From contig NC_026501.1 in assembly GCF_000182925.2 (NCBI RefSeq), forward strand, positions 3,472,001 through 3,536,000: a stretch of 64,000 bases of DNA, in the 5' to 3' direction. The notes under the pieces were generated by a model. That model was not told the origin of the DNA. It made no database searches and worked only from the letters and a program-made list of their open reading frames with translations. Numbering within the stretch: the first letter of the stretch is position 1; the number at the start of each line of letters is the position of its first letter. The stretch comes from Neurospora crassa OR74A. Its lineage: Eukaryota; Ascomycota; Sordariomycetes; Sordariales; Sordariaceae. The position numbers and the translations under genes are program-made. This document shows positions 21,500-32,624 of the stretch, one piece after another.

Positions 21500-21970
21500 G
21501 AATTTATAAAAATAGATATTATAATACTAATATTCTAATAGGTAGAATGCTAATACTTTAAATTTAATACTAGTTTCGTATCCGTATTAGAATTTATAAG
21601 AATGGATATTACAATACTAATATTCTAGCGAGCGGTATATTAAATAGTTAGATTTAATACTAGTTTTATATCCGTATTGGAATTTAGGAGAATAGATATT
21701 ATAATACCGATATTCTAGCGGGCGGCTCGCTATATTTAGAATTTATAAAAATAGATATTATAATACTAATATTTTAGCGGGCAGTTTCGTATCCGTATTC
21801 GGAACTTATAAGAATAGATATTACAATATTAATATTCTAGCGGACAGCTTACTGTATTTGGAGCTTATAAGAATAGATATCGCAATACCGATATTCGGGC
21901 GGGCGGCTTCGTATTTGCATTTGGAGTTTAAGAGAAGGGATATTATAATATTAATATTCTAGCGGGCGGT
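21500..21970 (+). repeat. R2 minisatellite, 7 copies, spacing about 60 or 90 bp
   Basis: A core of the form GAATTTATAAGAATAGATAT followed by TATAATACTAATATTCTAGC starts at 21500, 21590, 21680, 21739, 21802, 21861 and 21924. The first two intervals are 90 bp and the rest 59-63 bp. Part of the core (GATATTATAATACTAATATTC) is nearly self-complementary. Several copies end GCGGGCGG. Most differences between copies are transitions. Confidence 0.8.
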
Positions 21971-22174
21971 TCGCCGGCGGCGAAGCGGCTACAATATCCG
22001 GGATACAGCGTCGGCAGTTATTATAAATAATAGTTCGCCGGAATTAAAGGGCGAGGATATTGTACCTTTGCCGGTAATGTAACCCAATAACGTTATAATA
22101 ATATAATATTAATACCCTCCGCTATTTGATTGGGATTTATTGTAAATTGTAAAAGTTCCGAGGACGGAACCTAT

Positions 22175-22185
22175 AAGGGGGGGGG
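22175..22185 (+). other. R2 polypurine tract
   Basis: AAGGGGGGGGG lies three bases before the 3' LTR, where plus-strand DNA priming occurs in LTR retroelements. Confidence 0.75.
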
Positions 22186-22188
22186 TCG

Positions 22189-22528
22189 TATTAGGAGGCT
22201 AAAAATTCGTATATAGAAGTACTTCAACGGCTACTATTCCCCTTCGTCAACCGACGTGTAGAATTATTAATAATAATACCTATATCGGGTTAGGCTCGCG
22301 GGAAGGATAATCCAGTACTACGCCGAGGCGTTAGACTAGTACGAGGCTCTATAATACTCGTTAGCGGATAAATAGAGTTTGTATAGGTATAAAAGAGGTT
22401 TAACGAAATATAGTTTATTATAATTAGTAATTATTAATATATTTTTAAATTAACCCCTAATTTACCGTCCCCTACGTATAGCTACGACCGTAGTCACCTC
22501 AGCCTACCTTTCGCCTACATTCCTAACA
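22189..22528 (+). repeat. R2 3' LTR, 340 bp
   Basis: Begins TATTAGG (TGTCAGG in the 5' copy) and ends CCTAACA, giving inverted ends. TATAAAAG at 22388-22395 is a likely core promoter. CTTAT follows at 22529-22533. The right limit rests on the end motif plus the target duplication, since the 5' LTR is mostly in a gap. Confidence 0.85.
22388..22395 (+). promoter_or_regulatory. TATA box of the R2 LTR
   Basis: TATAAAAG inside the 3' LTR, 200 bp from its start, in the coding orientation of R2. Confidence 0.5.
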
Positions 22529-22533
22529 CTTAT
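22529..22533. repeat. R2 target-site duplication (CTTAT), right copy
   Basis: Perfect match to 15475-15479. Confidence 0.85.
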
Positions 22534-23275
22534 ACTAACCTTCTTCTTATCCCCTAGCTCCCTCAATATAATAACTTTCATACAACTATTTAATATACAA
22601 CCGATACGGGCGCTATATTTATTACTATTCTAATAGTTATAAAGAGGGATAGCGGCGGCGATATCTTCGTATTCATTAAACTAATTATTTATAAACTTAG
22701 TATTTAATTCCTAAAAGCAATGCTTAAAATCTATAGCGTAATATATTATTAAGCGTAACTTAAGATAGTTAGTAATAAACTTCGTAAACTAACGCCTATT
22801 AAATTTAATCGACGGTAGGCTTACCCTTATTAACCGTAACTAATTTACAATACGTATTACTATCGACTATAATACGGAAAATCTTCCTTTAAAATAAAAT
22901 ATTATATATACAATAATAGCCTCCTCCTTAATAAAGGTTAATAATTGTAAGTACCCCCGTAGCTGTAATAATATAATTAGTTTACCGGTCTCCTATAGCG
23001 ATTTTGTATAACGGCCGATCGAACTACGAAACTCCCCAATTATACGTACAATATCCCTTATTGAGGGTGGCTTCCTATTGCTATTGTTAAATTTTAGAGA
23101 ATAATATCGATAGTACGTATTAATATACTATTAAGCGGTAGTTATACCGGTGTAGGGGACGAGGGAGTAATTTATAGGTACTAGCACTAATAAGTTAATT
23201 AGCGATTCGATTAATTTATAGATATATAGAAGTTTTACTAATTTATAGCTTTACGAAGTAATACGACGAAAAATA
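22534..23275 (-). pseudogene. Pogo/Fot1-like transposase, N-terminal piece
   Basis: Read on the minus strand, one frame is coherent apart from TAA/TAG stops that RIP would create from CAA, CAG or TGG. It shows a Tc5/CENP-B-type DNA-binding region: an EEAIIVYIIFYFKGRF-like helix, then a stretch ending FTKFITNYLKLRL, which corresponds to the family pattern in which a W/F...FI..HPEL helix follows a second helix-turn-helix. The piece ends where retrotransposon R2 was inserted (CTTAT duplication at 22529-22533). Family assignment rests on motif shape only. The start codon cannot be fixed. Confidence 0.65.
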
Positions 23276-23398
23276 GCAATTGAGTACACTATTGTTGGCG
23301 TTGTTGTTGTACGAAATTTATGATGTAAATGAGCGATTTTGTAGGGCGTTAATAGGTAAATCTGCATAGGTCATTTCGGGCACTGTCCTAGATTAAAA

Positions 23399-23480
23399 TG
23401 CTGTCCCAAATTTTCCGCGCCCCCTCTTTAGAGGGTAAAAAGAGGGGGGAAAGGAAGCCTTGGCGCCCAGAACCCCCCAA
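23399..23480 (-). repeat. Right terminal inverted repeat, 82 bp
   Basis: Exact reverse complement of 4721-4802. Inside it, similarity to the left end continues imperfectly for about 20 more bases (a degenerate GGACA motif near 23384-23388). The outermost 200 bp on this side also keep TG dinucleotides and so escaped RIP. Confidence 0.95.
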
Positions 23481-23484
23481 GTAC
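23481..23484. repeat. Right target-site duplication (GTAC/TA)
   Basis: Matches 4717-4720. Immediately outside it normal composition resumes (CCCACCCGCC). Confidence 0.7.
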
Positions 23485-24177
23485 CCCACCCGCCGAAAGT
23501 GAAACACGAACGTATTAGTGGCATCCCTGTGAGATCTTTGATGACATAAGCAGATGGAAGCGGCCCGCTGCGCCTAACTCCACCTGTCCGTGCCTGCCGC
23601 GGAGCTTATGACCCACTTGTCAAATGCCGGTCTTTAGGATACTGAGGTACCATGCAGTACCTACCTACGCTACACTAATTAGGTAAGTACGTGCTGCGAT
23701 ACGTACCACTACCTAGCGGCGCGTCTCTGGAACCTTTTTGACGTACACTACGTACTGCACGTCAAGCGCGCCCCTACCTAGTTCCCGGTCCCGCGTAGCA
23801 GCAGGCCCAGTACTACCCAGAGCAGCACTTCCAATTCACATTCCACTTACGCAGCAAGGTAGACGCGCCGCGACGGAAATCGGGGATAGGACTTCGTCAA
23901 CCGTAGCTCAGAGACACCCATCACCAAGTCCACCGCCACAAGAGTTCCCGGCTGTTTTTTCGTCCAGGCGACCGATTCGTCATCATTCAAGTCAACCAAA
24001 CATTCACATTCTGATTGCTCGGGCTTCAGATTCCTTTCTAGCGGCGGCTCTTCCGGCTCTGTTACTCGAGTCGGCCTTTGCTTGGTCATCGAGACCACAT
24101 CTCGCTTTCGTCTCCTCGACCACGAAACCAAGAGAATTGCCGTATCCATTAACTCATAGTTGAGACCTATCGTCACG
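23485..24177. other. Upstream region of the PHD gene
   Basis: Normal composition resumes at the transposon edge. No gene is seen; it should contain the promoter and leader of the next gene, whose ATG is about 0.7 kb from the transposon. Confidence 0.6.
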
Positions 24178-26818
24178 ATGCCGACATCGCGCAAGCGGGC
24201 CCTCCAAGAGGGCGACACCAGCAACAATGCGCAACCTCCCAAGGAGCCATCCGTACTCCATCGCATAAGGAATATGTGGCAGTTTGCCAACCTTTTCCAG
24301 TTCATCCTCTTGTTCGGAAAGGCGCTTAAGTTGGACGACAGTCTTGACATCGAGGTATGTCGGGAGATCCAACAGACTCACGCTTGTTCCGAGCTAACAT
24401 GTCCATTGCGCCAGGACCTCGAGGCCGAATGTCTAAAGCCAGGCTCAATGGTCCTTCAGGACATTGGCCTCGGTATCCTCAAGTTTCTATCGTCCCATCG
24501 AGGCCTTACGTACGTCGACGGGATCCCCATGCCCCCTCACATCTGTCCCACCTCGTTTGCTTACAAACATTAGCCACGACGTATTCGAAGAGTATACCCG
24601 AAGACAGTTCCTTGCCAAAGCCCCCGAGAAGAATCCATTCGGAACCGAGGATCTGCCTTCCAAGTTTGCCGACTTTGACGTCTTCACAAAGGTGCGACCC
24701 GGTCCAACAACAGCCTCACGACAAACGCCATTCGTCTTGCCGTCCAGTTCAAGGTGACACTAACATCCGGTTCTTGTTAGATCCGTGTACTCCAGCAAAT
24801 GAGTCAGCTTGTCATGTGTACCCCCGAGCGCCTTCGCGAGAGGACAGAAGAGCAGAAGGACATGGACCAGACAAATTGGGTGCGCAAGTATATTTCCATG
24901 TTTAACGGGCGCTTTGGTGCTAATGAGAGATATATAGCGAATTGAGCCTTACGGATGGGACAGCAAAGATCGTACGTACTTCGTATTAGATGATAACCGC
25001 ATCTATCGATTGACCGAGGCCCCGGCCCCCGCTCCCAAACCCAAGAAGAATACCAAGAAGGCCAAGGCGGTTTCTCGAAGCAGCAAAAGACGTCGCGTCT
25101 CGGAAGCGATCAGTGAGGGTGGCGACGCTGGCGACGAGGACTCTGTGACAGGGCAACCGGACGAGCGTGAAGACGACAGTCTTGGCGGAATGAAATGGGA
25201 ATGCCTCGCCGTATCCCTAGATGAGGTTCGCCAATTTCTAGCCACGATCCAGAAATCGAAGGATCCGAATGAGAAGATTCTGCGCGAACAAATCCAGGAT
25301 CATCTCGTCCCTATCCTTGAAAAACAGGAGGAGTCCAAAAAGCGCAAACAGCTGCAACGAGAGAAAGAACTGCAGGCACTGGAGAAGATGGCGCACGCAA
25401 AACGATCCAGCCGTATTGCTGGAAAGCTAGAGCAACAGAAGGCGGAAGAACAGGCTCGGGAAGAGGAACGCAAGCGGCAAGAAGAGGAGGCTGCCAGGCG
25501 AAAAAATGAGCAACGGCAAGCCAAGATGGAGAGGGAGAGAGAGCATCGGCTCATGTCAAGAGAACAACGACTGAAGGAGCGAGAGATTCGCCGTCTTCAG
25601 GCTGAAGAAGAGCTGGCGCAACTGTCCGAGGACAGCAAATCCGTCGGCTCAGGACCCGGTCGCATGTCGGAGCGGCACCGACAAGCAGCGATTGAAAAGA
25701 ACAGGAGAGCTCTACAGGAGCTGCAAGACGAGGAAGACGACTGGATATTTGACTGCATCTGCGGCGTCTATGGGCAGGTCGATGATGGGACACATAGCGT
25801 TGCCTGCGAGAGGTGCAACGTCTGGCAGCACAGCAAATGCCTTGATATTGCCGAAAAGGATGCTGAGCAAGAAGATTTCCATTTCATCTGCAGTTCTTGT
25901 CGCCGAAGCGAGGCAGAGAAATCTCAACAACCCCGGGTTATCAAGCTGAAGGTCAACCGCCATGCTTCATCGTCCCCTCCTCCTCAGCAGGTTGTGAGTG
26001 GCACCTCCCAGTCTCAAGCTGGCCGGTCACAGCTTGTTGTCGAGCTCGGGGCTCAGGCAAAGTCTAGATCGTCTACCGATCGTATTAGCGAGGAGAACCC
26101 ACGCTCTGGGTCTCAGGATGGCCCATCGGGGCAACAAGAGGCAAAGACCGAACCTACCGATCTTCCAGGTGAGAAGGAGGGTACGGCAAGACCAGTCAGT
26201 GCGACGGGGTCTATTGGGTATTCGCCAGGGCGCCGGGAGTTGAACCCATTTTCATCGCCGCATCCCACTCTGTCTCCTCCTAATCAATCACCCGGCAAGT
26301 TGAGAGCATATGACAGCATATTTCATCCTTCTGCCCCATCTTCTGCTGTTGGCCGCGAAGAGTCGCACCCTAAAGAGGAGGGCTTATTGCCTGTGTTGCC
26401 GCCCCCTGCCGGAAACGGTCGTTGGGCCTCGCCCTCAAAGCAGCCGCAACGGCCGTCGTCGCCTCTAGGAACAAAGAGCTCTCCTGCCGCAGGCGCCAGA
26501 ATAGTGAGCACGCCATTGCCACAACTGACCCCTGTGCAATCCGATCCCCACGCCCGGAATGGAGTCATCGACCGGTCATCACCCTTACCTCCCTCCCGCG
26601 CAGGGCTATCGCCAACCAAGCATTCGCCGCCTGTACCGCCGCGCCATCAGGTGAACGGCTCTGCCAGCGCTGGCGCTTCCCCATCAGGAACTGGTCGCGC
26701 CGCTCCAGTTTTTCCCCCTTCGGCAGCCCTTGCCCCTTCCCCTCCTCAGCAAAATTTGGCGGCGCCATCGAAGCCGCTAAAGCCTGCCAACCCGGCGAAA
26801 TCGCATCCGCAGACATAG
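24178..26818 (+). CDS. DDT/WSD-PHD chromatin protein
   Basis: Five exons by my model: 24178-24354, 24415-24509, 24574-24691, 24781-24879, 24938-26818; frames join to 789 residues. Residues 30-100 (LFQFILLFGKALKLDD, DLEAECLKPGS, VLQDIGLGILKFLSSHRGLT) match the DDT-domain pattern. Residues 131-190 contain VLQQMSQLVM...TDQTNW-like sequence, then RIEPYGWDSKDRTYFVLDDN, the WHIM/WSD pattern. A highly charged coiled-coil stretch follows (about 250-390). A C4HC3 PHD finger lies near 434-486 (CICGVYG, CERCNVWQHSKCL, FICSSC). The tail is Pro/Ser-rich and disordered. This architecture is typical of accessory subunits of ISWI-type remodelers that read histone H3 tails (RSF1/CECR2-like); a specific orthologue was not identified. 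The first intron donor is GTATGT, the fourth intron has a CTAAT branch site. Confidence 0.85.
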
Positions 26819-29800
26819 GATGTACTGATGCGCTAGTCATATTTTCCGCCAGCTCATGTGTGAACCAACCCCCTGGCTGCCACAAGTTTCCAACAGAAAA
26901 ATTTAATGAAATATAAAGTAGGGGAGAAAAAAAAAAGAAGAAGAGGGGGAGGAGGGGGAAGATGAAGAAGAAGAAGAAGATCAGGTGAACACAGGTTTAG
27001 TGGCAGGTTTGTACTTCCATTCGTGCCCAAGCCGTGGAAGCTTTCGAACGGGTGTCAACATTCGGCGCTTTTTCCCTTTTGGGTGGACGCCGATAACTGC
27101 TCAAAGAAGTGATCGAGGGGCTAGAGAAGCCTCCCGCAGTCCGCGATGGCCTGTCGGGCACTTGAGCCGGGACCGATTGAAGTCAATCTTCATTTTGACA
27201 CGAATTCTCAAAGTCTGAATCGAGGGGTTGGCCCACCAAGGTCGAACTTTTTGCATTGTATAAGCATTCTTGTATTCACACAGGCAAGTATATTCTGTGA
27301 ATCACGGATTAGCAGCTTTAGTGTAGATGAATAGATGCAAAATGACATGGGCGTCACGAGAAGAGAGTGGTGACAGTCTTTGGCATCACCAGAGATACCT
27401 GTCATTTTGGGTCCCAGACACCGGAATTACCGGGAAGTGGGACACATCAGCACGGCGGTCTTACTGAGCATGTTGAGTTTGTTATGACACCGCGAATTAA
27501 GACACCGACGCTGTGGTGAAGAGGGTGATGAGAAGTGATAGATTGTCCTCATAGCTGATAGCTCGCAGGAGCAGATGGCTTGGGCTGGGTGTGGTTTCAG
27601 GGGTCCTGGCAGTCTAGGATGATGAGATATCCATCAAGTTTATCGATATATCTCAACGCTTCGCGGTAGAGGTACCTATCAATGCCGTCCCTAGCCCAAC
27701 ACCACTCAACCTGTAGCTGAGAGGTATGTGATAGGCACTTGCCGTGTGTCCTGTTTGCTGAGTACCTTCGCTCCCGTCATGATCCTCCTTACTTTTCTGG
27801 AATGCATCTGGGGTTAGACGGAAGGGATCGCCCTTGAAATCCCACGTGCTTCCAGCTCCATTGAGTTTGCGTAATTTTGTTGAAGATGCAAAAGAGATGT
27901 CCACCTTACCCTATTCCATGTGAGTAGGTATGCTATTGGTTAGCTGCCTTGTAAAACCGCCTTCTGGCTGCATTGAGAAACAGATCCATGGGTCCCCCTT
28001 GTGATGTACTATTATACACTGCGCCTGTTTGGTCCTCATGTAGGTTTCAAAGCCAAGTCTCTCGCTTCAAGGTTAGCCTTGCCCAGAGATTGATGTTTCG
28101 CTCCAAACAGAAGCGAGCTAGAAGCCGGTGCCTTAAGACATGGGCAAGACGTGGGAAGGGAGATGCTAGTGATGCAGCTACCCGACACCATCTGGGGAGT
28201 TTATCGACATCCCTCCAGTAAAATTGTCTACCAAGTTTTTCTTTGCTTGCTCCGTGCCTCCTCTCGACAGGGGTTCGTAGCAGAGCGGCGCAAGATAGTT
28301 CGGATTCCGCACTGCCAAACATGCGCTGTTAGTTGAAGATTGATTTGTGTACGTTGAAAGGGAGGGTGGACGAGTATGGACATCCAACATGTTCCGTGCC
28401 TTCGCCTCCCACAGCGGGAGTCGCGGGTTGATCATCTATCCAACCCATCTACACCGTAGTTTATGGCATGCATACTGACTCCCCTGGATGCCAGATCTGG
28501 GATACAAACTTGGCTTGCATGGCTTGCTTTGCTTGTACACACAGTGGCGGGAGGGGTCAGAAAAAATCATATTGATACCACAAATCCCAGCTCTTCTCAA
28601 CCTCCATCCCTGGGATGCTATGGCGTGTCGAACCTCCCTTCCTTCCCTGATCTTGACCTTGGTAAAAAGATGCAACTGATGACCGCCCAACACCAGTCAT
28701 GTGCCAAGCACGGAACGGGGATTGACACTCAACAAGATAATTGGCAGCACTTTGCTGGCCCGCTCCCCGGATCTGGACGTGACATTTGGTCTGATGAAAG
28801 AAACCCCCAAGCCGCAACGCCTTGAGATCCCTTGGCGGCAGGTCACCAAGTACCTACCCATGCCGTTTCCGGGTGTCGCCGGCACATTCCACTCGAGCAC
28901 TTTCGAACCCTCTTCCAAGCCGCCCTCTCCTCGGTGAACACTCCCAGTTTCCCTACTTGTCGCACTTGCGAGCGTACTGTAGTTTGTAGGAACCGCACCG
29001 TATTCACGCCCTCTTTCCCACCACTGTATGTCACTCCCAAAATCGGGACACTTCAGGCCCTTGGGACAGACAAGCTCGGAGATGGTTGCGGCGTTCGTTC
29101 GTCGGCTGGATGCTCGAACCCGTGAAGCAGAACCAAACAGTTGGTGGCCAGGGACCCCGGAGAGACCGTAGATTCTAAAGCCTCACTGGCACGAAAAGAT
29201 CCCTCTCCCATCTGCCATCCCATCCCATCCCTCCCCTTGAAGTTTCCGCTGCCGGCTCACTAAACCTAAACCTAGCTTGTCTGATCCACGTAATCCGGGT
29301 TTGACCAAGAACAGTTGGTCGAGGCTCTGCAATCCTTGTGACGCAACGGCTCATTGCCTCTGTAAATAGACATGACCGTGGATCATCTTCCAAGCAACTA
29401 GCGCTCTTCCCATTCAGATTCCCTCCCTGGGCACGGATACGTCAGGTTTGCCAGGTCTCCGAGATAGAGCAACTCGCTCCCACACGGCAGCACAACCCCT
29501 CGCCTCCTCCCCATGATGTTGCCCGTGCTTTCCCTCTCAGAGGGTTTCCTGGACTTCGCCCAGGTGGCTCTTCCGAAAGCAGCGTTCTCCTGGATGCGGC
29601 AAGAAGTACGATCGTAGACCAACCGCACCTCCAGCTAACAACCTGAATGTCTAATAAAGAAGTCTTGAATAAATACATGCTCGTGGTCTCCCCACCTGTC
29701 TTCTTTCTCTCGTGTGTGCCCCCATCAAAAGAGTGCTACTCTGCCCAAGCCAACAAAGGCAGTCTCTCCTCGCACCCCCTTTTCCTTCATATCGTTCAGC

Positions 29801-30522
29801 GAGCGCGGGAGACACGGATCACAGCCGGTCAACAAGCATCTAGCCACTTTTCTCCCATACGCAGCGACCTGTATCTGTCCTGTGCCGAGCTCTCACAAAC
29901 AAAGGAGGATAGGTACCGCAATCTCCTCTAGCACATAACGCGAACCAGCCCAGACACCCCATCCCAGACAACTGCATCTGCATCACCCTGCTGCAAGACC
30001 GGCTAGAGTTCCGGGAGTGGTTGGAAAACAGCGGTAAAGGTGTTCGAACAGACGAACGCACCACCTCGACATCTCCTTCTTCATCGGCATCCAAGAAGCC
30101 CGACATTTCTTCCAACCCGAGGGGGAATTCCGATTGGGAAGATAAAAGGACTTGTTTGTAAAAAGACAGAGAAAAGACAGATAGGAAAGGTATCACATCC
30201 TTGCTAGGAAGCGAACAGTTGCAACAGCTCTTCACTTTGCCCATGTCCAAAGCCCGAAACAGCTCGATATATATCACTCCTGTTCCGGTACCAGTAACCG
30301 GATCACCTCCTCTTTGGTCATCCACACCACGAGTTATCCACTAGGACAACAGGGAAAACAACAACGACAAAAACAACAAGCCTTGATATCAATAAGAGCA
30401 GCTGGTCTCAGAAGTCGACTGCTTTAGAAAAGAAATACGACGAAGACACACACGACCCCAGACGGCCAGGAACCAGGAGTTCCAACCGACGATTTCGACT
30501 CGAAATTGCATATCCTCTTGAA
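26819..30522. other. 3.7 kb gene-free interval
   Basis: Just after the PHD stop is a 70-bp purine tract (about 26918-26985, GAA/GGA runs), probably 3' UTR. The rest has only short unrelated frames. The last 800 bp look like the leader of the HMG-box gene (A/C-rich, AACAACGACAAAAACAACAA at about 30359). A 33-codon upstream frame starts at ATG 30243 and ends TAG 30344. I see no RNA gene. Confidence 0.5.
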
Positions 30523-32624
30523 ATGGATAGACGCACCCCACCTTCACCTGCTCCTTCTGGGATAAGTCTTCATCATGACTATGTTCAACAACATCACCCA
30601 ATGACCTTTCCCTCACAGTTGTTGGAGAACATGGCGTCAGTACCCTTCCAGACACATTCGCAACCAGGGACAAGATATGGGACACCGGTCCCCCATCCTT
30701 TATCCCACTCTCAAAGTTTTGATACCGGACTTCAACAACAGTATCAGCGCGCCATCAGTGTCCAACCTGTAAGAGAAACCTCACAGCTCCCCCCTCGTGG
30801 CGGTCTTGTATCCATGATTTGCTGACAGGAAACCGAAAAATCCAGCAATATCACGGTCAGTTATACGGACAAGACAGCAGTTCCTATGGCCCTATCCCCG
30901 AGGTAAACTCTTTCCCAATCTGGCTTGAACTGGGGGTGTGAGTGGACGCTGATGATGTACCGAACTCTTTTCAGCCCTATAGCACTCCCGCGACGTCCCC
31001 ACCGACACCGGCACGACATGCCGAGTTGATGAACAGCAACCACCGAAACTCTCCCCTCAGGAACCTGACTCGGAGCTCGAAGATCGAGAAAAAGCCGCCA
31101 AGGAAAAAGAAGTCGTCAACGGATTCGAAGAAGCTCGAGGGCAAAGTAGCAGCCCTACTGCTCGACAAGCCACTAAGCCAGCAAAAAGTTCCCGAAGACC
31201 TGGTGCTAACCAACATGGAGGACTACGTGAACCGAGGGAAAGAGGTGCGCCAACGGGAAGTCGAGAGCGGCAAGAACCCGGGCAAAGTCAAGCGGCCGAT
31301 GAACGCCTTCATGCTGTACCGCAAAACGTATCAGGGCGTGGCCAAGGGCTGGGCGGACGAGCACAACCACCAGGTGGTATCGCGGGTGTGCGGCATGAGC
31401 TGGCCGATGGAGCCGGAGCAGGTGCGGGAGCAGTTCAAGGCGTGGGCCGAAAAGGAGCGCGAGAACCACCAGTTGGCGTTCCCGGACTACAAGTTCACAC
31501 CCACAAAGCCGTCCAAGGCGCCCAAGTACAAGGATGGCAACGAGAGCGACTGCTCGGATCCCGAATGGGACCCCACCGGCAGTATCAGGTCGCGAACCCT
31601 ACCGCGCGCTCGCTCGCTGACAAGGGCATCCAGCGATGACTTTGACGATCATCCGCCGTATGTCATGGGCCGCTTGACCTATCCGCCTTATGGGTACTCA
31701 GCGGGTATGCATAACACAATGGCAGCCTTTGCCGGGCACCGGTCGCCCTTTGAGTATTCCAACCCGAGCAAGACCATGCCGGCGCCGTATGAGCATCACC
31801 CTGGGGCGCTACGGGATGGATCGTACTATGGGGCGCAGATGCACACGCCGCCAAGACATCTCCATCACGGCATGTCGGTTGAGGACATTGTCATGCGCAG
31901 GACGCCATCGCCGACCATGGCCTACTCTGGAGGGCGTCCCCACGGGTTGTCGATGTCCAACGCTGGTGCCCCTGACTTGAATCAGTACAGTCAGCCCATG
32001 TTCACCGATCATTTCACGGCCAGTCCGGCGGAGTATGACCTTCCAACGCAGCAGTCACTGCTGTTGAAGCAGGAGCACTACGACCACCAATATGAGCAAA
32101 AGTATGACTCGCACCTTGAGCCAAAGTACCACCACCACAGTCATGACTCGCAGCATGATCAGAAGTACGACCCCCACCACGACGAGCGCAAGTACCATGT
32201 GCTTGACGAACCGCGCATCGACCCATCGCTAGAGAATGTGTACACGACCTCGGCCGGAGCGGGCATTCACAGCATGATTGGCAACGACGGCGGCGGTGGT
32301 GGTAGTGAGAACAAAACCAGCATGACGCAGGCGACCACCTCATCGACACAGAGCGCATGGCAGCCCAACACGTCGGGATCCTCCGGGGGAGCAGGGCCCA
32401 TGGCGTCGGGGGCTGACAGCGACAACGGCAGTGGTAGCCAGTTTGTCGACAGCTTCATGTTTGAGGACGAGCACATGCGGGCGCTGAGCGGGGGTAACTG
32501 GCATGTAGAAAGTGTGGACCCTCCGCTTCCGGACGGCAGCCACTTTGACACGAGCTGGATGATGGACCAGCCCGCCGTAGCTGATGCGGTCGTCAAGACG
32601 GAGCTGGTCAGCCACACGCCTTGA
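30523..32624 (+). CDS. HMG-box transcription factor (MATA/Ste11-like HMG)
   Basis: Three exons: 30523-30768, 30846-30902, 30975-32624, giving 650 residues. The middle exon (QYHGQLYGQDSSSYGPIPE) uses the acceptor at 30845; an earlier AG at 30828 also keeps the frame but gives a less natural sequence. The HMG box is at about 206-275: KVKRPMNAFMLYRKTYQ, then HNHQVVSRVCGMSW, EPEQVREQF and NHQLAFPDYKFTPTKP. This sequence-specific HMG type is found in mating and fertility regulators. I suspect the family of Neurospora fmf-1 / Podospora PaHMG5 / fission yeast ste11, but this is from memory and not aligned. A Lys-rich stretch precedes the box. The C-terminal half is His/Tyr/Gly/Ser-rich, as in activation regions. 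Confidence 0.88.

Larger units (their letters stand above)
15480..22528 (+). mobile_element. R2: Ty3/gypsy chromodomain retrotransposon (chromovirus), RIP-mutated
   Basis: The 5' LTR begins at 15480 (TGTCAGGAGGCTAAGAAC) and is cut by an N gap after 33 bp. The 3' LTR spans 22189-22528 (begins TATTAGGAGGCTAAAAAT, ends CCTAACA). CTTAT flanks both ends. Plus-strand relics of reverse transcriptase, integrase and a C-terminal chromodomain appear in Ty3/gypsy order, and a polypurine tract precedes the 3' LTR. Apparent length is 7049 bp including two 100-N gaps of unknown real size, which hide most of the 5' LTR, any gag, and part of RT/RNase H. It is inserted in the transposase gene of the pogo-like element. 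Confidence 0.9.
4721..23480 (-). mobile_element. Pogo/Fot1-like DNA transposon containing two nested LTR retrotransposons
   Basis: Perfect 82-bp inverted repeats close both ends and a GTAC/TA duplication flanks them. The interior is heavily RIP-mutated. Removing the two LTR elements and one copy of each of their 5-bp target duplications leaves about 3271 bp, a normal size for a pogo/Fot1 transposon. The three leftover pieces (22534-23398, 15031-15479, 4803-6595), read in that order on the minus strand, give successive parts of a Tc5-type helix-turn-helix plus DDE transposase. The true total length is unknown because R2 has two 100-N gaps. The element is surely dead: many transposase codons are stops. 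Confidence 0.85.

Noticed and set aside
4721-23480. A single giant cargo element (Starship- or Maverick-like)
   Set aside because: Most of the length is explained by two LTR retrotransposons with their own target duplications, and no captain recombinase or cargo genes are visible.
23738-24350. Frames on both strands upstream of and over the PHD gene start
   Set aside because: They overlap the promoter and first exon of the DDT/PHD gene and show no domain.
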